From positions 1-62,352 of the forward strand of contig JAFRWU010000070.1 in the NCBI GenBank assembly GCA_017441705.1: 62,352 nucleotides of DNA. The letters are read 5' to 3'. Source of the stretch: Clostridia bacterium (lineage in GTDB: Bacteria; Bacillota; Clostridia; Oscillospirales; QAMX01). Below the pieces are notes generated by a model, which was not told where the DNA came from, did not search any database, and saw only the letters and a list, made by a program, of their open reading frames with translations. The position numbers and the translations under genes are program-made. Of this stretch, positions 8,142 through 17,479 are shown in pieces (positions within the stretch are counted from its first letter, which is position 1; each line of letters starts with the position of its first letter).

Positions 8142-9119
8142 CTACGCGTTTTCGCCGGCCTTCCGGAGATCTTCCCCGATCAGAAGAAGGTCCGCAAGGC
8201 TTCCGGAGATCCGCGATTCCACCGCCGGCGAATAGCGCGCGGCGATCTCCTCCTTTGTGAGCGTCGAAACCAGGACGGTCCCGCGGCGGAGCGCCGCCCG
8301 TTCGCCGAGCAGCCTGTAGAGAAGCGGCGCGTTCTGCGCAGACGCCGGCTCGCATCCGAGATCGTCCAGGATCAGAAGGTCGGCCGCGAAGGCGTCCTCC
8401 CAGTCGGCGTTTTCCTCCTCCGAGAGTCTTCCGAAGCGCTCCTTTTCCGCCAGGGCGAAAAAGCCGATCGCCGAGAGATAATGGGCGAACCAGCCGTTCC
8501 GGATGACCTCTCTGGCCACCGACGCCGCCAAAAAGCTCTTTCCCACCCCGCAGCCGCCGTGCAGATAGAGCCCGCCTCCTTCGCCCGGCCGGAAACGGCG
8601 GGCGTATTCGGCGCATTGGTCGAAGACGAATTCGGCAATACCCCGCGGCTCCGCGTGATAATAGGGATTGACGATGTCCGAGTAGACCTCGAAATCGAAA
8701 TTTTCAAAGCTCTGATCGCCGAGATAGCGGGCGTAGCGCTGAAGGAGCTTTTCTTCATAGACCTTCAGAAGGCAGGCGCAGGGCCCCTTTCCGGTTTCGC
8801 CCGAGCCTTCGCAGACCGGGCAGTAAGCGCGCGGACGCAGAGCGTCCCTCTCCTCGCCCATCCCGCGGAGGATCTCCTCCTCCCCGGCGTGAAGCTCCTC
8901 CGCCTTCTCCCGGATCTTTCCCACCTCGCCGGGGGAACCCGAAAGCGCGGCGCGCGCGAGCTTCAGCGAAAGGCCGGTGAGTTCTCTCTCGGTTTCCCGG
9001 AGCCGCGGAGACCGCGCGAGCAGTCCTTCGGCGCGGATCCTCTCCCGTTCTTCGAACCTGCGGACCCGTTCCCGGTATTCGATCCGGGCGGCGGCCATGG
9101 TTTTCTCATCGTAGGACAC
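8142..9119 (-). CDS. dnaI: DnaI/DnaC-like helicase loader ATPase
   Basis: The 325-residue AAA+ protein resembles DnaC/DnaI/IstB ATPases, which load the replicative helicase. A charged helical N-terminal part is followed by a cysteine cluster (C100, C103, C114, C116) that could bind zinc as in B. subtilis DnaI. Walker A GGCGVGKS is at 188-195, Walker B LLILDDLG near 250, and an arginine-finger-like ESRIS near 305. It starts with GTG three bases after the dnaD stop, with GAGGAA upstream. Pairing with a DnaD/DnaB-type gene is the usual Gram-positive arrangement, so a role in chromosomal replication start is much more likely than a transposon role. Confidence 0.85.
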   Translation of the reverse strand: MSYDEKTMAAARIEYRERVRRFEERERIRAEGLLARSPRLRETERELTGLSLKLARAALSGSPGEVGKIREKAEELHAGEEEILRGMGEERDALRPRAYCPVCEGSGETGKGPCACLLKVYEEKLLQRYARYLGDQSFENFDFEVYSDIVNPYYHAEPRGIAEFVFDQCAEYARRFRPGEGGGLYLHGGCGVGKSFLAASVAREVIRNGWFAHYLSAIGFFALAEKERFGRLSEEENADWEDAFAADLLILDDLGCEPASAQNAPLLYRLLGERAALRRGTVLVSTLTKEEIAARYSPAVESRISGSLADLLLIGEDLRKAGENA

Positions 9120-9122
9120 GGC

Positions 9123-10058
9123 TCATTCCTCGCTTTCCGGCGGCGCGGACGCGCCCCGTCTTTTCTTTTCGGCATAAGCCCGGGCGCGCCGGAGCGACGC
9201 CTCCTCGCTTTTGGTCGGCGCGTTTTCGCTCCTCTTCCGGCTGTCGGGAGCCGCGGACGCGCGTCCGGCGGGCTTCCCCTCCCGCGCTTCCACGGCGGCC
9301 AGAGAATAGAGCCCCTTTTCGTGCCAGCCGCGTAAAATCCCGTTGATGTACGGTATGTTGAAAAGGCCGAATCTCACCGCCGAGATGTCCGCCGCGCGCT
9401 CCACCAGCTCCAGCGCGATCCCCTTCGCGCACCAGGAGCGGAGCATGGCCTCCACGCTCGGCGTCAGAGCGGGCAGCGAGAGGATGCGCCGCACGTCCTG
9501 AAGATACCGGTTTTCCTTTTCCAGCGTACGCAGATAAGAATCCGCCTTTTCCGTGGTGTCGATCCCCAGATCCGACCATTTGTTGGCGGTTTTCTGGATC
9601 CGGGCGACGGTCAGACGCCTGCCGCCTTCTTCCGCGGCGCGTTCCGCGCAGTAGCTGACGATCAGCATGATCACGCCGCAGGGAAGCCCCATCCAGTGAT
9701 AGAGCGAAAGCAGGGTCTCCACCTCGTGCCGGGAGGCGATCCGGCCGAGCTTCTGCTCGGTAAAGGAGAGAAGCTCCCGGAATTCCGGATCGGATTCCAC
9801 CGTTCCGGCGATCTCCTCCCGCGTATAGGAGGGCGGCGTCTCCTCGGGGAGACGGCGCGGCGCGGGCAGAAGCTCCAGAGCCGTAAGTCTTGCGTAAGCC
9901 GCGGCGTATTCCTCCCGGTCCATCCCCAGAGCCGACATGGCTTCCCCGGGCTCCAGAGCGCCCGAAGCGAGATAATACAGATAAAGGCGCACGGCGCCCC
10001 CGTCCTTTTCCCTGAGAAGCAGGGAAAGCGCGCGCGGCGTGACCACGATCTCCCGCAT
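9123..10058 (-). CDS. DnaD/DnaB-domain replication initiation protein
   Basis: The 311-residue protein has an N-terminal winged-helix-like part (about 1-90) and a DnaD-like C2 domain (about 130-245) with the recognisable pattern RIQKTANKWSDLGIDT and YINGILRGWHEKG. A basic, low-complexity tail (255-311) could contact DNA. In Gram-positive bacteria DnaD and DnaB bring the helicase and its loader to DnaA at the origin. It sits directly upstream of the DnaI-like gene, which fits B. subtilis DnaB by position although the domain reads as DnaD. AAGGAGGCGACGCCTC precedes the ATG; the promoter is at 10184-10212. Confidence 0.85.
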   Translation of the reverse strand: MREIVVTPRALSLLLREKDGGAVRLYLYYLASGALEPGEAMSALGMDREEYAAAYARLTALELLPAPRRLPEETPPSYTREEIAGTVESDPEFRELLSFTEQKLGRIASRHEVETLLSLYHWMGLPCGVIMLIVSYCAERAAEEGGRRLTVARIQKTANKWSDLGIDTTEKADSYLRTLEKENRYLQDVRRILSLPALTPSVEAMLRSWCAKGIALELVERAADISAVRFGLFNIPYINGILRGWHEKGLYSLAAVEAREGKPAGRASAAPDSRKRSENAPTKSEEASLRRARAYAEKKRRGASAPPESEE

Positions 10059-10183
10059 GAGGCGTCGCCTCCTTTCCTGATTTTCGTCCTCTTCCCGCCG
10101 CGTCCGGTTTCTTCCCCGGCCGGATCCTTCCCCGACAAAGGAAGGAGGAAACGCGGCAAAGAGGCGCTCGTCCGTATACGTCT

Positions 10184-10212
10184 ATTATAGCGAAAGAAAC
10201 GCCGGATTGCAA
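10184..10212 (-). promoter_or_regulatory. Predicted promoter of the dnaD-dnaI operon
   Basis: On the minus strand TTGCAA (10212-10207), a 17-bp spacer and TATAAT (10189-10184). The transcript would have a leader of about 120 nt. Confidence 0.7.
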
Positions 10213-10270
10213 GAAGTGCGCGGAAATTTGCCGAAAACGGCGCAAAAGAGCCCGCTCAGCGAAAAAGCCC

Positions 10271-10299
10271 TTTACAGGCGGGGCGTTTTTTGCTATAAT
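10271..10299 (+). promoter_or_regulatory. Predicted promoter of the FemAB-alr region
   Basis: TTTACA, a 17-bp spacer ending in TGC, and a perfect TATAAT; the TGC gives an extended -10. Confidence 0.7.
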
Positions 10300-10414
10300 G
10301 CGAGTAAGGGATCTCCCGGCCCGTTCCCGGCGCTTTTCTCCGAAAGCCGGACTGCGGCGCCGCGGCAGCGGTCCCGCTTTTGTCCAACGACCGTAAAAGG
10401 AGAACGACGTTCTT

Positions 10415-11503
10415 ATGTATAAACTGGTTTCCGCCGCGGACAAGGACTCCGTCGCCCTGATGGAGGAATTCAATCAGTCGCATCCGAAGGGCCATTTTGC
10501 CCAATCCTTTCTGTGGGCGGCGGTAAAAGACAACTGGCAGAACGGCGCGGTCCTGTCTCTGGACGGCGAAGGCCGGGTGAGAGGCGCGATGCTCCTGCTT
10601 TTCCGGAAGCTCCCTCTCGGCCTTTCCATCATGTATTCCCCCCGCGGCCCGGTCTGCGACGTGCACGACCGGGAAGTCCTGAAGGATCTCTTCGACGGCG
10701 CGAGGGCTCTTGCCAAAAAGCACGGCTCCTACGTGTTCAAAATCGATCCGGACGTTCTCTCCTCCGATGAGGAATTCGTTTCTCTGATGCGGGATTTCGG
10801 TTTCCGTCTCCCCGAAGACAGCAAGAATTTCGAAGGGATCCAGCCGCGCTACGTGTTCCGCCTGCCCGTGGCGGGAAAAAGCGAGGAGGATCTTCTTGCA
10901 GGCTTTGAATCCAAGACCCGCTACAACCTGCGCCTTTCGGTGCGCAAGGGCGTGACGGTGAAATTCTTCCCCGGCGACGGCGACGTCCCGGAGGAAGAGC
11001 TCGACGCCTTCTCCCGCCTGATGGAGACCACCGGCGAGCGCGACCGGTTCATCGTGCGCGGGAAGGAGTATTTCAGAAAGCTCCTCAAGGTCATGGGATC
11101 CCACGCCCGGCTTTACATGGCCTACGCCGACGGCGAACGCATCGCCGGGACCGTGGCGGTTCAGTACGGGGACAAGGTATGGTATCTCTACGGCGCCAGC
11201 GCCAACGAAAAGCGCAACCTGATGCCCAATTACCAGCTGCAGTGGGAGATGATCCGCTGGTCGCTGGAGGCCGGATGCCGGATCTACGATTTCCGCGGGG
11301 TGTCCGGCGATCTGTCCGAGGATAATCCTCTCTACGGTCTTTATCGCTTCAAAAAGGGCTTCAACGGTGATTTCTGCGAATTCGCGGGCGAATTCGATCT
11401 GGAATACGGCAAGCTGACCGCCCGCGTCATGAATTTCGCGGAAAAGGTCTTCCGCCGCCTGCGCTACCGCAAGCGCATGGGAAAAGAGAGCGGGAACGGC
11501 TGA
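10415..11503 (+). CDS. FemAB/FemX-family peptidyl transferase
   Basis: The 362-residue protein belongs to the FemABX family of tRNA-dependent aminoacyl transferases (two GNAT-like folds), which add amino acids to lipid II or to the peptidoglycan stem. Typical blocks are HFAQSFLWAAVK near residue 28, the middle PRYVFRLPV and FESKTRYNLRLS near 148-172, and the end block IYDFRGVSGD followed by LYGLYRFKKGFNG near 288-320. It lacks the coiled-coil insertion of staphylococcal FemA. It is followed by alanine racemase, also a cell wall precursor enzyme, 58 bases away, suggesting co-transcription. The amino acid it adds cannot be read from sequence. Confidence 0.85.
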   Translation: MYKLVSAADKDSVALMEEFNQSHPKGHFAQSFLWAAVKDNWQNGAVLSLDGEGRVRGAMLLLFRKLPLGLSIMYSPRGPVCDVHDREVLKDLFDGARALAKKHGSYVFKIDPDVLSSDEEFVSLMRDFGFRLPEDSKNFEGIQPRYVFRLPVAGKSEEDLLAGFESKTRYNLRLSVRKGVTVKFFPGDGDVPEEELDAFSRLMETTGERDRFIVRGKEYFRKLLKVMGSHARLYMAYADGERIAGTVAVQYGDKVWYLYGASANEKRNLMPNYQLQWEMIRWSLEAGCRIYDFRGVSGDLSEDNPLYGLYRFKKGFNGDFCEFAGEFDLEYGKLTARVMNFAEKVFRRLRYRKRMGKESGNG

Positions 11504-11561
11504 CCGGGAACCCGGTCTCCCGTCTGCGGACGGATACGATTCATGGAGGGGAGGAATCTGC

Positions 11562-12671
11562 TTGACCAAAGCGTTCGTGGTGGAACGGGACGCCGTTCTG
11601 AACAATCTGAAGATCATTCGCGCCAAAGCCGGGACCTCTCTGGTGATCGGCGTTCTGAAGGGGAACGCCTACGGCTTCGGCCTGGTGGAAACCGCGCGGA
11701 TGATGCGCGAGGCGGGCGTCTCCTCCTTCGCCGTGACCGAGCCTTCGGATCTTCTGAAGCTCCGGGACGCGGGTTTTACCGAGGAAAGCGTCCTGATCCT
11801 GCGCTCCACCGCCATCCGCTCCGAACTGGAGACCGTGATCGACTGCGGCGGCGTAGCCACCGTCGGCTCCTATGAAGCCGCAACGGCCGCCAACTCCCTG
11901 GCCGAAGAGCTGGGCACCGTTCTGACCGTACATCTCGAGATCGACACCGGCATGGGCCGCTACGGTTTCCTCCCTTCCGAGGAAAACAAGGTCCTTTCGG
12001 TCTTCCGGTATATGAAAAACCTGCACGTCACCGGCATGTATACGCATTTTGCAAACGCCTTCCTGCCCGGCGAGCCGGGCGAAAAGCGGGTCAAAAAGCA
12101 GCTCGACGCCTTTATGCGGGTGGTCGGCGCCGTCAAGGAGGCCGGCTTCGATCCGGGTCTTCTGCACGCGGCCAATTCTCCCGCCCTGTTCCGCTTCCCC
12201 TTCGCCCGTCTGGACGCGGTCCGGATCGGCTCGGCCTATACCGGCAGGCTCGGCGTCAAAGGGAATTTCGGGCTGAAAAAGACCGGCTACGGCGAGTGCG
12301 CCGTGGTGGAAACCCGCTGGCTGGAAAAGGGCGACACCGTAGGATACGGATCGGATTTCAAGGCGAAAAAGCGGACCCGCATCGCGGTGATCCCCTTCGG
12401 ATATTCCGACGGCTTCTGTCTGGAAAAGGCGCACGACCTTCATCCCTTCGGCCGGGCGGTGCGATACGCCCTTTCGGAAATCAAGCGGTCTCTTTTCTCC
12501 CCGCGCCTCACGGTGGAGATCGGCGGCAAAAAGTGCCGCGTCCTGGGAAGAGTCGGCATGCTCCACACCGTGGCCGACGTCACAAGCGTCGAATGCGAAC
12601 CGGGAAGCGCGGCCCGTTTCGACCTCAATCCCCTTGCGGCCGGCATGATCCTGCCGAAGCGGTATATTTAG
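11562..12671 (+). CDS. alr: Alanine racemase
   Basis: The 369-residue PLP enzyme converts L- to D-alanine for peptidoglycan. The Schiff-base lysine is K33 in VLKGNAYGFG and the second catalytic base is the Tyr of VGYGSDF near residue 261; ThrHisPhe (THFAN) near 163 is also conserved. The barrel comes first and the beta domain follows from about 240. It starts with TTG at 11562 after GGAGGGGAGGA. The final beta domain departs somewhat from the standard pattern (PFGYSDGFCLEK), so activity on another amino acid such as serine cannot be ruled out, but cell-wall context supports alanine. Confidence 0.88.
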   Translation: MTKAFVVERDAVLNNLKIIRAKAGTSLVIGVLKGNAYGFGLVETARMMREAGVSSFAVTEPSDLLKLRDAGFTEESVLILRSTAIRSELETVIDCGGVATVGSYEAATAANSLAEELGTVLTVHLEIDTGMGRYGFLPSEENKVLSVFRYMKNLHVTGMYTHFANAFLPGEPGEKRVKKQLDAFMRVVGAVKEAGFDPGLLHAANSPALFRFPFARLDAVRIGSAYTGRLGVKGNFGLKKTGYGECAVVETRWLEKGDTVGYGSDFKAKKRTRIAVIPFGYSDGFCLEKAHDLHPFGRAVRYALSEIKRSLFSPRLTVEIGGKKCRVLGRVGMLHTVADVTSVECEPGSAARFDLNPLAAGMILPKRYI

Positions 12672-12722
12672 GGTGTAATTTCATAAAATTATATCAAATC
12701 CAAAGAAAGGAAGTGTTCCCTC

Positions 12723-13046
12723 ATGAAAATGATTATGGCAATCATCAATCACGACGACGCCCCTACGGTCATCCACAACCTTACGAAGGAGGGCTTTCAG
12801 GTCACCAAGCTCGCCACGACGGGCGGTTTTCTGAAGGCCGGGAACACGACGATTCTCGTCGGCGTCAACGATGAGAAGGTCGACACCGTGCTGCATCTGA
12901 TCAGCAAGTATTCCAAGAGCCGCAGTCAGCTTCTTCCCACCACCGAAATGGGAAGCGGCGGCGTCTATTCCAGCATGCCGGTCGAAGTCATGGTGGGCGG
13001 CGCGACCTGCTTCGTGCTCAACATCGAGCGCATGGAGAAAGCTTGA
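12723..13046 (+). CDS. darA: Cyclic-di-AMP receptor, PII-like (DarA/PstA)
   Basis: The 107-residue protein matches the DarA/PstA family (formerly DUF970), trimeric PII-like receptors that bind the second messenger c-di-AMP. The starting MIMAIINHDDA strand, the TTGGFLKAGNTTILVGV loop near residues 35-52 and the VGGATCFVL strand near the end are the family's hallmarks. AAAGGAAG precedes the ATG. Its stop overlaps the TTG start of holB by 4 bases. The darA-holB-yaaT order is the same as the yaaQ-holB-yaaT region of B. subtilis, but yaaR is absent. What the receptor controls is unknown even in model organisms. Confidence 0.92.
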   Translation: MKMIMAIINHDDAPTVIHNLTKEGFQVTKLATTGGFLKAGNTTILVGVNDEKVDTVLHLISKYSKSRSQLLPTTEMGSGGVYSSMPVEVMVGGATCFVLNIERMEKA

Positions 13047-14002
13047 GCATCCGTCTTTTTGCCAATGAACGATTCAAGGCGGCGGCTTCTGCCGCCGCCT
13101 TGTCGGGCCGCGGCATGCGCGTCACGGTGATCGAAGGCCCTGCGGGCAGCGGCAAGAGCCTGATGGCCGCATATCTTGCCTCCGCTTTTCTCTGCGAAGA
13201 CGGCGCGCGCCGTCCCTGCGGCGTCTGCCGTTCCTGCCGCCTGGTCGAAAACGGGATCCACCCCGACGTGATCCGGCCGGAAAAGGACAAGAAGACCGTG
13301 ATTTCGATCGATTCCATCAAAGCCCTGCGCCGCGACGCCTACGTGCGCCCCACCGCCGGGCGGGAAAAGATCTATCTTTTCGAGCATGCCGAGCACCTGA
13401 ATACCGAGGGGCAGAACGCCCTTCTGAAGCTTCTGGAGGAGCCGCCGGAGGCCGTACGGTTCATCCTGCTGGCGCCTTCCCGCAGCGTTCTTCTTCCCAC
13501 GGTGCTCTCCCGCGCCACGCTTTTCACGGCGGAAAGCATTCCGGTCGAGGAGGCCCGGGCCTTTCTCCGGGAGCTCTTCCCCGGCAGGGACGAGGGGGAG
13601 ATCCTCGCCGCCGCGCGCCTTTCATCGGGCGTTCTGGGACGGGCCGTCGAGATCCTGTCCGGAGAAGGCGGCGCAAAGGAGAAGGCGCTCGTTTATCTGA
13701 AAACCGCCGCGCGCCGGGACGAGTATGCCCTTTATCTGGCGGGAGACGAGCTGGCGCGCGATTCCTCTCTGGATCCCCGGCTCTTTCTGGAGGCGCTGCG
13801 GGAGCTTTTGCTGCTCTCCGCCATGGACGCGGCGGGTCTCGGCTACGCCGGAGAGGACACGGTGCCCCGCTTCGACAAGGAAAAGGCCGCCGCGCTGGTT
13901 GCCGTCTGTTCCGAATCCCGGCGCTGGGTCGATTCCAACGTCTCTTCCTCCGCTCTCTTTACCGGGCTTTCCGCTTCCTTCGCGTCGCTCCTGGAGGCAT
14001 GA
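13043..14002 (+). CDS. holB: DNA polymerase III subunit delta'
   Basis: The 319-residue AAA+ protein is the delta' subunit of the clamp loader. Residues 31-39 (EGPAGSGKS) form a P-loop-like site, cysteines C51, C59, C62 and C65 form the zinc module, and LKLLEEPPE near 132-140 followed by LPTVLSR near 152-158 are typical of delta' and DnaX. It opens the sliding clamp together with delta and tau/gamma. The TTG start lies inside the darA stop (TTGA), indicating translational coupling, and the C-terminal collar domain is complete. Confidence 0.9.
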   Translation: MSIRLFANERFKAAASAAALSGRGMRVTVIEGPAGSGKSLMAAYLASAFLCEDGARRPCGVCRSCRLVENGIHPDVIRPEKDKKTVISIDSIKALRRDAYVRPTAGREKIYLFEHAEHLNTEGQNALLKLLEEPPEAVRFILLAPSRSVLLPTVLSRATLFTAESIPVEEARAFLRELFPGRDEGEILAAARLSSGVLGRAVEILSGEGGAKEKALVYLKTAARRDEYALYLAGDELARDSSLDPRLFLEALRELLLLSAMDAAGLGYAGEDTVPRFDKEKAAALVAVCSESRRWVDSNVSSSALFTGLSASFASLLEA

Positions 14003-14058
14003 GCGCAAGCCCACGAATCTGGCCCGCCGCACGCCATCAACGCGGCATAGGAGTTATT

Positions 14059-14922
14059 TTGCAGGAAATCATCGGAGTACGTTTCAAGTCCGGCGGCAAG
14101 ATCTATTACTTTGCCCCCGGCAATCTTCAGGTGGGAACCGGAGAATACGTGATCGTGGAAACCAGCCGCGGCGTGGAGATCGGCCTGACCGTGATCCCCA
14201 ACCGGGAAGTCGCGGACGAGGAGGTCGTCTCCCCGCTGAAGGAAGTGATCCGCGTCGCCACCCCCGACGATCTGAAGCACGCGGAGGAAAACCGCGAAAA
14301 AGAAAAGAAGGCCTTCCGCATCTGCGAGGAAAAGATCGCCGCCCACAATCTGGACATGAAGCTCGTGGACGTGGAATACACCTTCGACGAAAACAAGATC
14401 CTGTTTTACTTCACCTCCGACGGACGGGTCGACTTCCGGGAGCTTGTGAAGGAACTGGCGTCGGTCTTCCGCACCCGCATCGAGCTGCGGCAGATCGGGG
14501 TGCGCGACGAGGCCAAGATGAAGGGCGGGCTCGGCGTGTGCGGCCGTCCCTTCTGCTGCGCCTCCTTCCTCAACGACTTCCAGCCGGTCTCCATCAAAAT
14601 TGCGAAGGAACAGTATCTGTCCCTGAACCCGGTGAAGATCTCCGGCACCTGCGGCAGGCTGATGTGCTGCCTGAAATACGAGCACGAGGCCTACGAGCAG
14701 CTGATCCGCACCACGCCCCGGGTGGGCGCGCTGGTGGACACCCCCGCCGGTCCCGGCACGGTCAGCGAGGTCGCGCTCCTCACCGGCATTCTCACCGTGA
14801 CTCTTCAGAAATCGCCCGACACGCCGAAGCAGTTCCACAAAAGCGAGGTCCGGCTGATCAAGGACGGCGCGGCGCGCCGCGAAGCCGAGGATCCCGCGCT
14901 GAAAAATCTGGAAGACAAATAA
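14059..14922 (+). CDS. yaaT: YaaT/RicT-family PSP1 domain protein
   Basis: With the TTG start at 14059 the protein is 287 residues, close to B. subtilis YaaT (RicT). YaaT partners with YlbF and YmcA in a complex that steers RNase Y and affects sporulation and competence. The PSP1 domain occupies roughly residues 10-225. Conserved cysteines are visible in GVCGRPFCCASF and GTCGRLMCCLKYE, which bind iron-sulfur clusters in RicT. I prefer the TTG because TAGGAG lies 5 bases upstream and homologs begin at IIGVRFK. The in-frame ATG at 13999 overlaps the holB stop, but its GGAGG is only one base away. Confidence 0.88.
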   Translation: MQEIIGVRFKSGGKIYYFAPGNLQVGTGEYVIVETSRGVEIGLTVIPNREVADEEVVSPLKEVIRVATPDDLKHAEENREKEKKAFRICEEKIAAHNLDMKLVDVEYTFDENKILFYFTSDGRVDFRELVKELASVFRTRIELRQIGVRDEAKMKGGLGVCGRPFCCASFLNDFQPVSIKIAKEQYLSLNPVKISGTCGRLMCCLKYEHEAYEQLIRTTPRVGALVDTPAGPGTVSEVALLTGILTVTLQKSPDTPKQFHKSEVRLIKDGAARREAEDPALKNLEDK

Positions 14923-14934
14923 CGGAGGGATCCC

Positions 14935-15288
14935 ATGGTCAGAAGAAAAGAAGAAGCCGAAATCAAGGTCAATCATCAGATGCGGGGCGGCGACGGCGAT
15001 GTCACCATCCGCGGCCTTCTGCGAAAGGACGCGGACGAATTCTACGGCAAAGGCCGCCTTTTCGCCGAAATCGACCTTCCCGCAGGCGCTTCCATCGGAA
15101 AGCACGTGCACGAGGGCGAGATGGAAACCTTTTACGTCCTTGCCGGAAAAGGGCTTTTTGACGACAACGGCGTCCCGACCGAGGTCGGCGAGGGCGACGT
15201 CTGCTACACCGGAGACGGCGAGGCCCACGCCATCCGGAACGTCGGCGAAACCGAGCTGCGCCTGATGGCCTTGATCCTGTATCGCTGA
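14935..15288 (+). CDS. Small cupin-domain protein
   Basis: The 117-residue protein is a single cupin barrel. Metal-binding motif 1 reads GKHVHEGEMETFYVLAGKG (two His and a Glu near residues 55-63) and motif 2 contains the second-half His in GEAHAIRN near 98. Such proteins bind a metal and a small ligand or act as isomerases or dioxygenases; the ligand cannot be told. It lies 12 bases after yaaT with GGAGG upstream and ends the operon before a strong terminator. Confidence 0.8.
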   Translation: MVRRKEEAEIKVNHQMRGGDGDVTIRGLLRKDADEFYGKGRLFAEIDLPAGASIGKHVHEGEMETFYVLAGKGLFDDNGVPTEVGEGDVCYTGDGEAHAIRNVGETELRLMALILYR

Positions 15289-15293
15289 AAGAA

Positions 15294-15335
15294 CCCGCGT
15301 TTTTCTTCCGACCAGGAAGAAAAACGCGGGCTTTT
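15294..15335 (+). terminator. Terminator of the darA-holB-yaaT-cupin operon
   Basis: A perfect 16-bp stem (15294-15309 with 15315-15330) with GACCA loop is followed by CTTTTCG. Confidence 0.9.
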
Positions 15336-15391
15336 CGCATCTTTCGATCGTATGAAACGCCTGCGGCGTATAAATAAGGAGAGATTAGGCT

Positions 15392-17431
15392 ATGAAAGAA
15401 ACCGTCACCAAGGTCGCATCGCTTCTGCACGGCGGCGACTACAATCCCGATCAGTGGCTCCGCTATCCGGAAATCCTGGAAAAGGACGCCGAGCTGATGA
15501 AAAAGGCGGGCTGCAACGCCATGTCCATCGGCATTTTCGCCTGGGCGGCCCTGGAACCCGAGGAGGGCCGGTATGAATTCGGCTGGCTGGACGAGGTGAT
15601 CGACCGGCTCCGGCGGAACGGCGTCTACACGGTGCTGGCGACCCCCTCCGGCGCAAGGCCCGGATGGATGGCCGAAAAATACCCCGAGGTCCTGCGCGTC
15701 AACGCGGACGGACGGCGCATCCCCTTCTCCACCCGGCACAATCACTGCCTGACCTCGCCGGTCTACCGGGAAAAGGTGCGGCAGATCAACACGGCGCTTG
15801 CCGAACGTTACGCCCGCAATCCGGCGGTGATCCTTTGGCACGTCTCCAACGAATACAGCGGTGCCTGCTACTGTCCTCTCTGCCGCGCCGCCTTCCGGGA
15901 ATGGCTGAAGAAAAAGTACGGCACTCTGGACGAGCTGAATCACGCCTGGTGGACCGCCTTCTGGAGCAAGACTTATTCCTCCTGGGACCTGATCGACCCG
16001 CCCTTCGACAACGGCGAAACAAGCGTGCACGGCCTCGTCCTCGACTGGATGCGCTTCGTCACCGACCAGACGGCCGACTTCATGAAGGCCGAGATCGCTC
16101 CCCTGAAGAAGGCCAATCCGGACGTCCCCGTGACCACCAATATGATGGGCTTCTACGAGGGGCTGAATTACTTCAAGTTCAAGGATCTTTGCGACGTGAT
16201 CTCCTGGGACAATTATCCCTCCTGGCATGAGGGAGACGACCGGGAAACGGCGATCTCCACCGCCATGACCCACGATCTGATGCGCAGCATCAAGCCCGGC
16301 AAGCCCTTCCTGATGATGGAAAGCTGTACCAGCGCCGTCAACTGGAAGCCCTACGCCAAGCTGAAGCGCCCCGGCATGCACGAGCTGGCTTCGCTGCAGG
16401 CCGTCGCCCGCGGCAGCGACAGCGTCCAGTATTTCCAGTGGCGCAAGGGCCGCGGCGGCTTTGAAAAATTCCACGGCGCCGTGGTGGGCCACCTCGGCAC
16501 CGGCGACACCCGCGTCTTCCGGGAGGTGGAGGCCCTGGGCGAACGGATGAAGGGCCTTGACCGGCTCGTCGGTTCTCCCTTTCTCTCCCGCGCCGCGATC
16601 CTCTGCGACACCGAAAACCGCTGGGCGCTGAAGGCCATGCGCGGCCTGATCCAGGAGGACAAGGGGCTGCTGGCGGAGGTGCGGCGGCATTACGCGCCGC
16701 TTTTCAGAATGGGCGTGAATACCGACATCGTGGACGAGGAAAGCGATCTTTCCGGTTACGACCTCGTCGTCGCGCCGATGCTTTACATGCTCCGGGCCGG
16801 GATCGCCGGGAAGCTCCGTTCCTTTGTCGAAAAAGGCGGCACGCTGGTGATAACCTACTGGAGCGGGATCGTCAACGAGACCGATCTGACCTTCCTCGGC
16901 GGATTCCCGGGCGACGGCCTTGCGGAGCTTCTGGGAATCTCCATGGAGGAGATCGACACCCTCTATCCCGCGGACCGGAACGCGGCGGAGGTCCTTCCCT
17001 CCGGCGAAACCGAAGGGCTCGCTCCGCGGTACGAGATCCGGGACTATACCGAAATCTCCCATCCCGCGGGCGCGGAGGTCCTCGCGGCCTACGAAAGCGA
17101 CTTTATCCGCGGACTTCCGGCCCTGACCGTGAACCGGTTCGGCAAAGGGAAGGTCTATTACGCGGCTGCGGTCTTTGAAGACGTCTTCTACCGGGATTTC
17201 TACCGGAAGCTCGTTTCCGAGCTCGGCCTCCGTCCGCTGGAGGTCGATCTGCCGGAGGGCGTTTACCTCTCCGCAAGGCGGATCAGCGATAATACCGATT
17301 GTTATATTTTCCAGAATTATAACACCGAGGCCGCTTCGGTCGTTCTGCCGCGGCCGATGAAGTCTCTGGAAAGCGGAGAATCCGTCGAAACGCTGACGCT
17401 TCCCGGATACGGCACGGCGTTCCTTCTCTGA
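15392..17431 (+). CDS. GH42 beta-galactosidase
   Basis: The 679-residue protein is a family 42 glycoside hydrolase, cutting terminal beta-galactosides. The barrel (about 1-385) carries acid/base E154 in HVSNEYSG and nucleophile E309 in LMMESCTS. The zinc-binding cysteine group C159, C161 and C164 (CYCPLC) of the family is present. A trimerisation domain (about 390-600) and small C-terminal domain follow. No signal peptide is seen, so it is intracellular and would act on imported galacto-oligosaccharides. It is flanked by a terminator upstream and the Cys-rich gene downstream, so it is probably transcribed alone. AAGGAG precedes the ATG by 12 bases. Confidence 0.9.
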   Translation: MKETVTKVASLLHGGDYNPDQWLRYPEILEKDAELMKKAGCNAMSIGIFAWAALEPEEGRYEFGWLDEVIDRLRRNGVYTVLATPSGARPGWMAEKYPEVLRVNADGRRIPFSTRHNHCLTSPVYREKVRQINTALAERYARNPAVILWHVSNEYSGACYCPLCRAAFREWLKKKYGTLDELNHAWWTAFWSKTYSSWDLIDPPFDNGETSVHGLVLDWMRFVTDQTADFMKAEIAPLKKANPDVPVTTNMMGFYEGLNYFKFKDLCDVISWDNYPSWHEGDDRETAISTAMTHDLMRSIKPGKPFLMMESCTSAVNWKPYAKLKRPGMHELASLQAVARGSDSVQYFQWRKGRGGFEKFHGAVVGHLGTGDTRVFREVEALGERMKGLDRLVGSPFLSRAAILCDTENRWALKAMRGLIQEDKGLLAEVRRHYAPLFRMGVNTDIVDEESDLSGYDLVVAPMLYMLRAGIAGKLRSFVEKGGTLVITYWSGIVNETDLTFLGGFPGDGLAELLGISMEEIDTLYPADRNAAEVLPSGETEGLAPRYEIRDYTEISHPAGAEVLAAYESDFIRGLPALTVNRFGKGKVYYAAAVFEDVFYRDFYRKLVSELGLRPLEVDLPEGVYLSARRISDNTDCYIFQNYNTEAASVVLPRPMKSLESGESVETLTLPGYGTAFLL

Positions 17432-17479
17432 CGAAGGCGGGCGGAAAGAAAGGAAATTCTCCGCTTTGCCGTAATTGCA

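Larger units (their letters stand above)
10059..10414. other. Divergent intergenic region
   Basis: These 356 bases lie between the DnaD gene (leftward) and the FemAB gene (rightward). A minus-strand promoter is at 10184-10212 and a plus-strand promoter at 10271-10299. The rest is GC-rich with no gene visible. Confidence 0.6.
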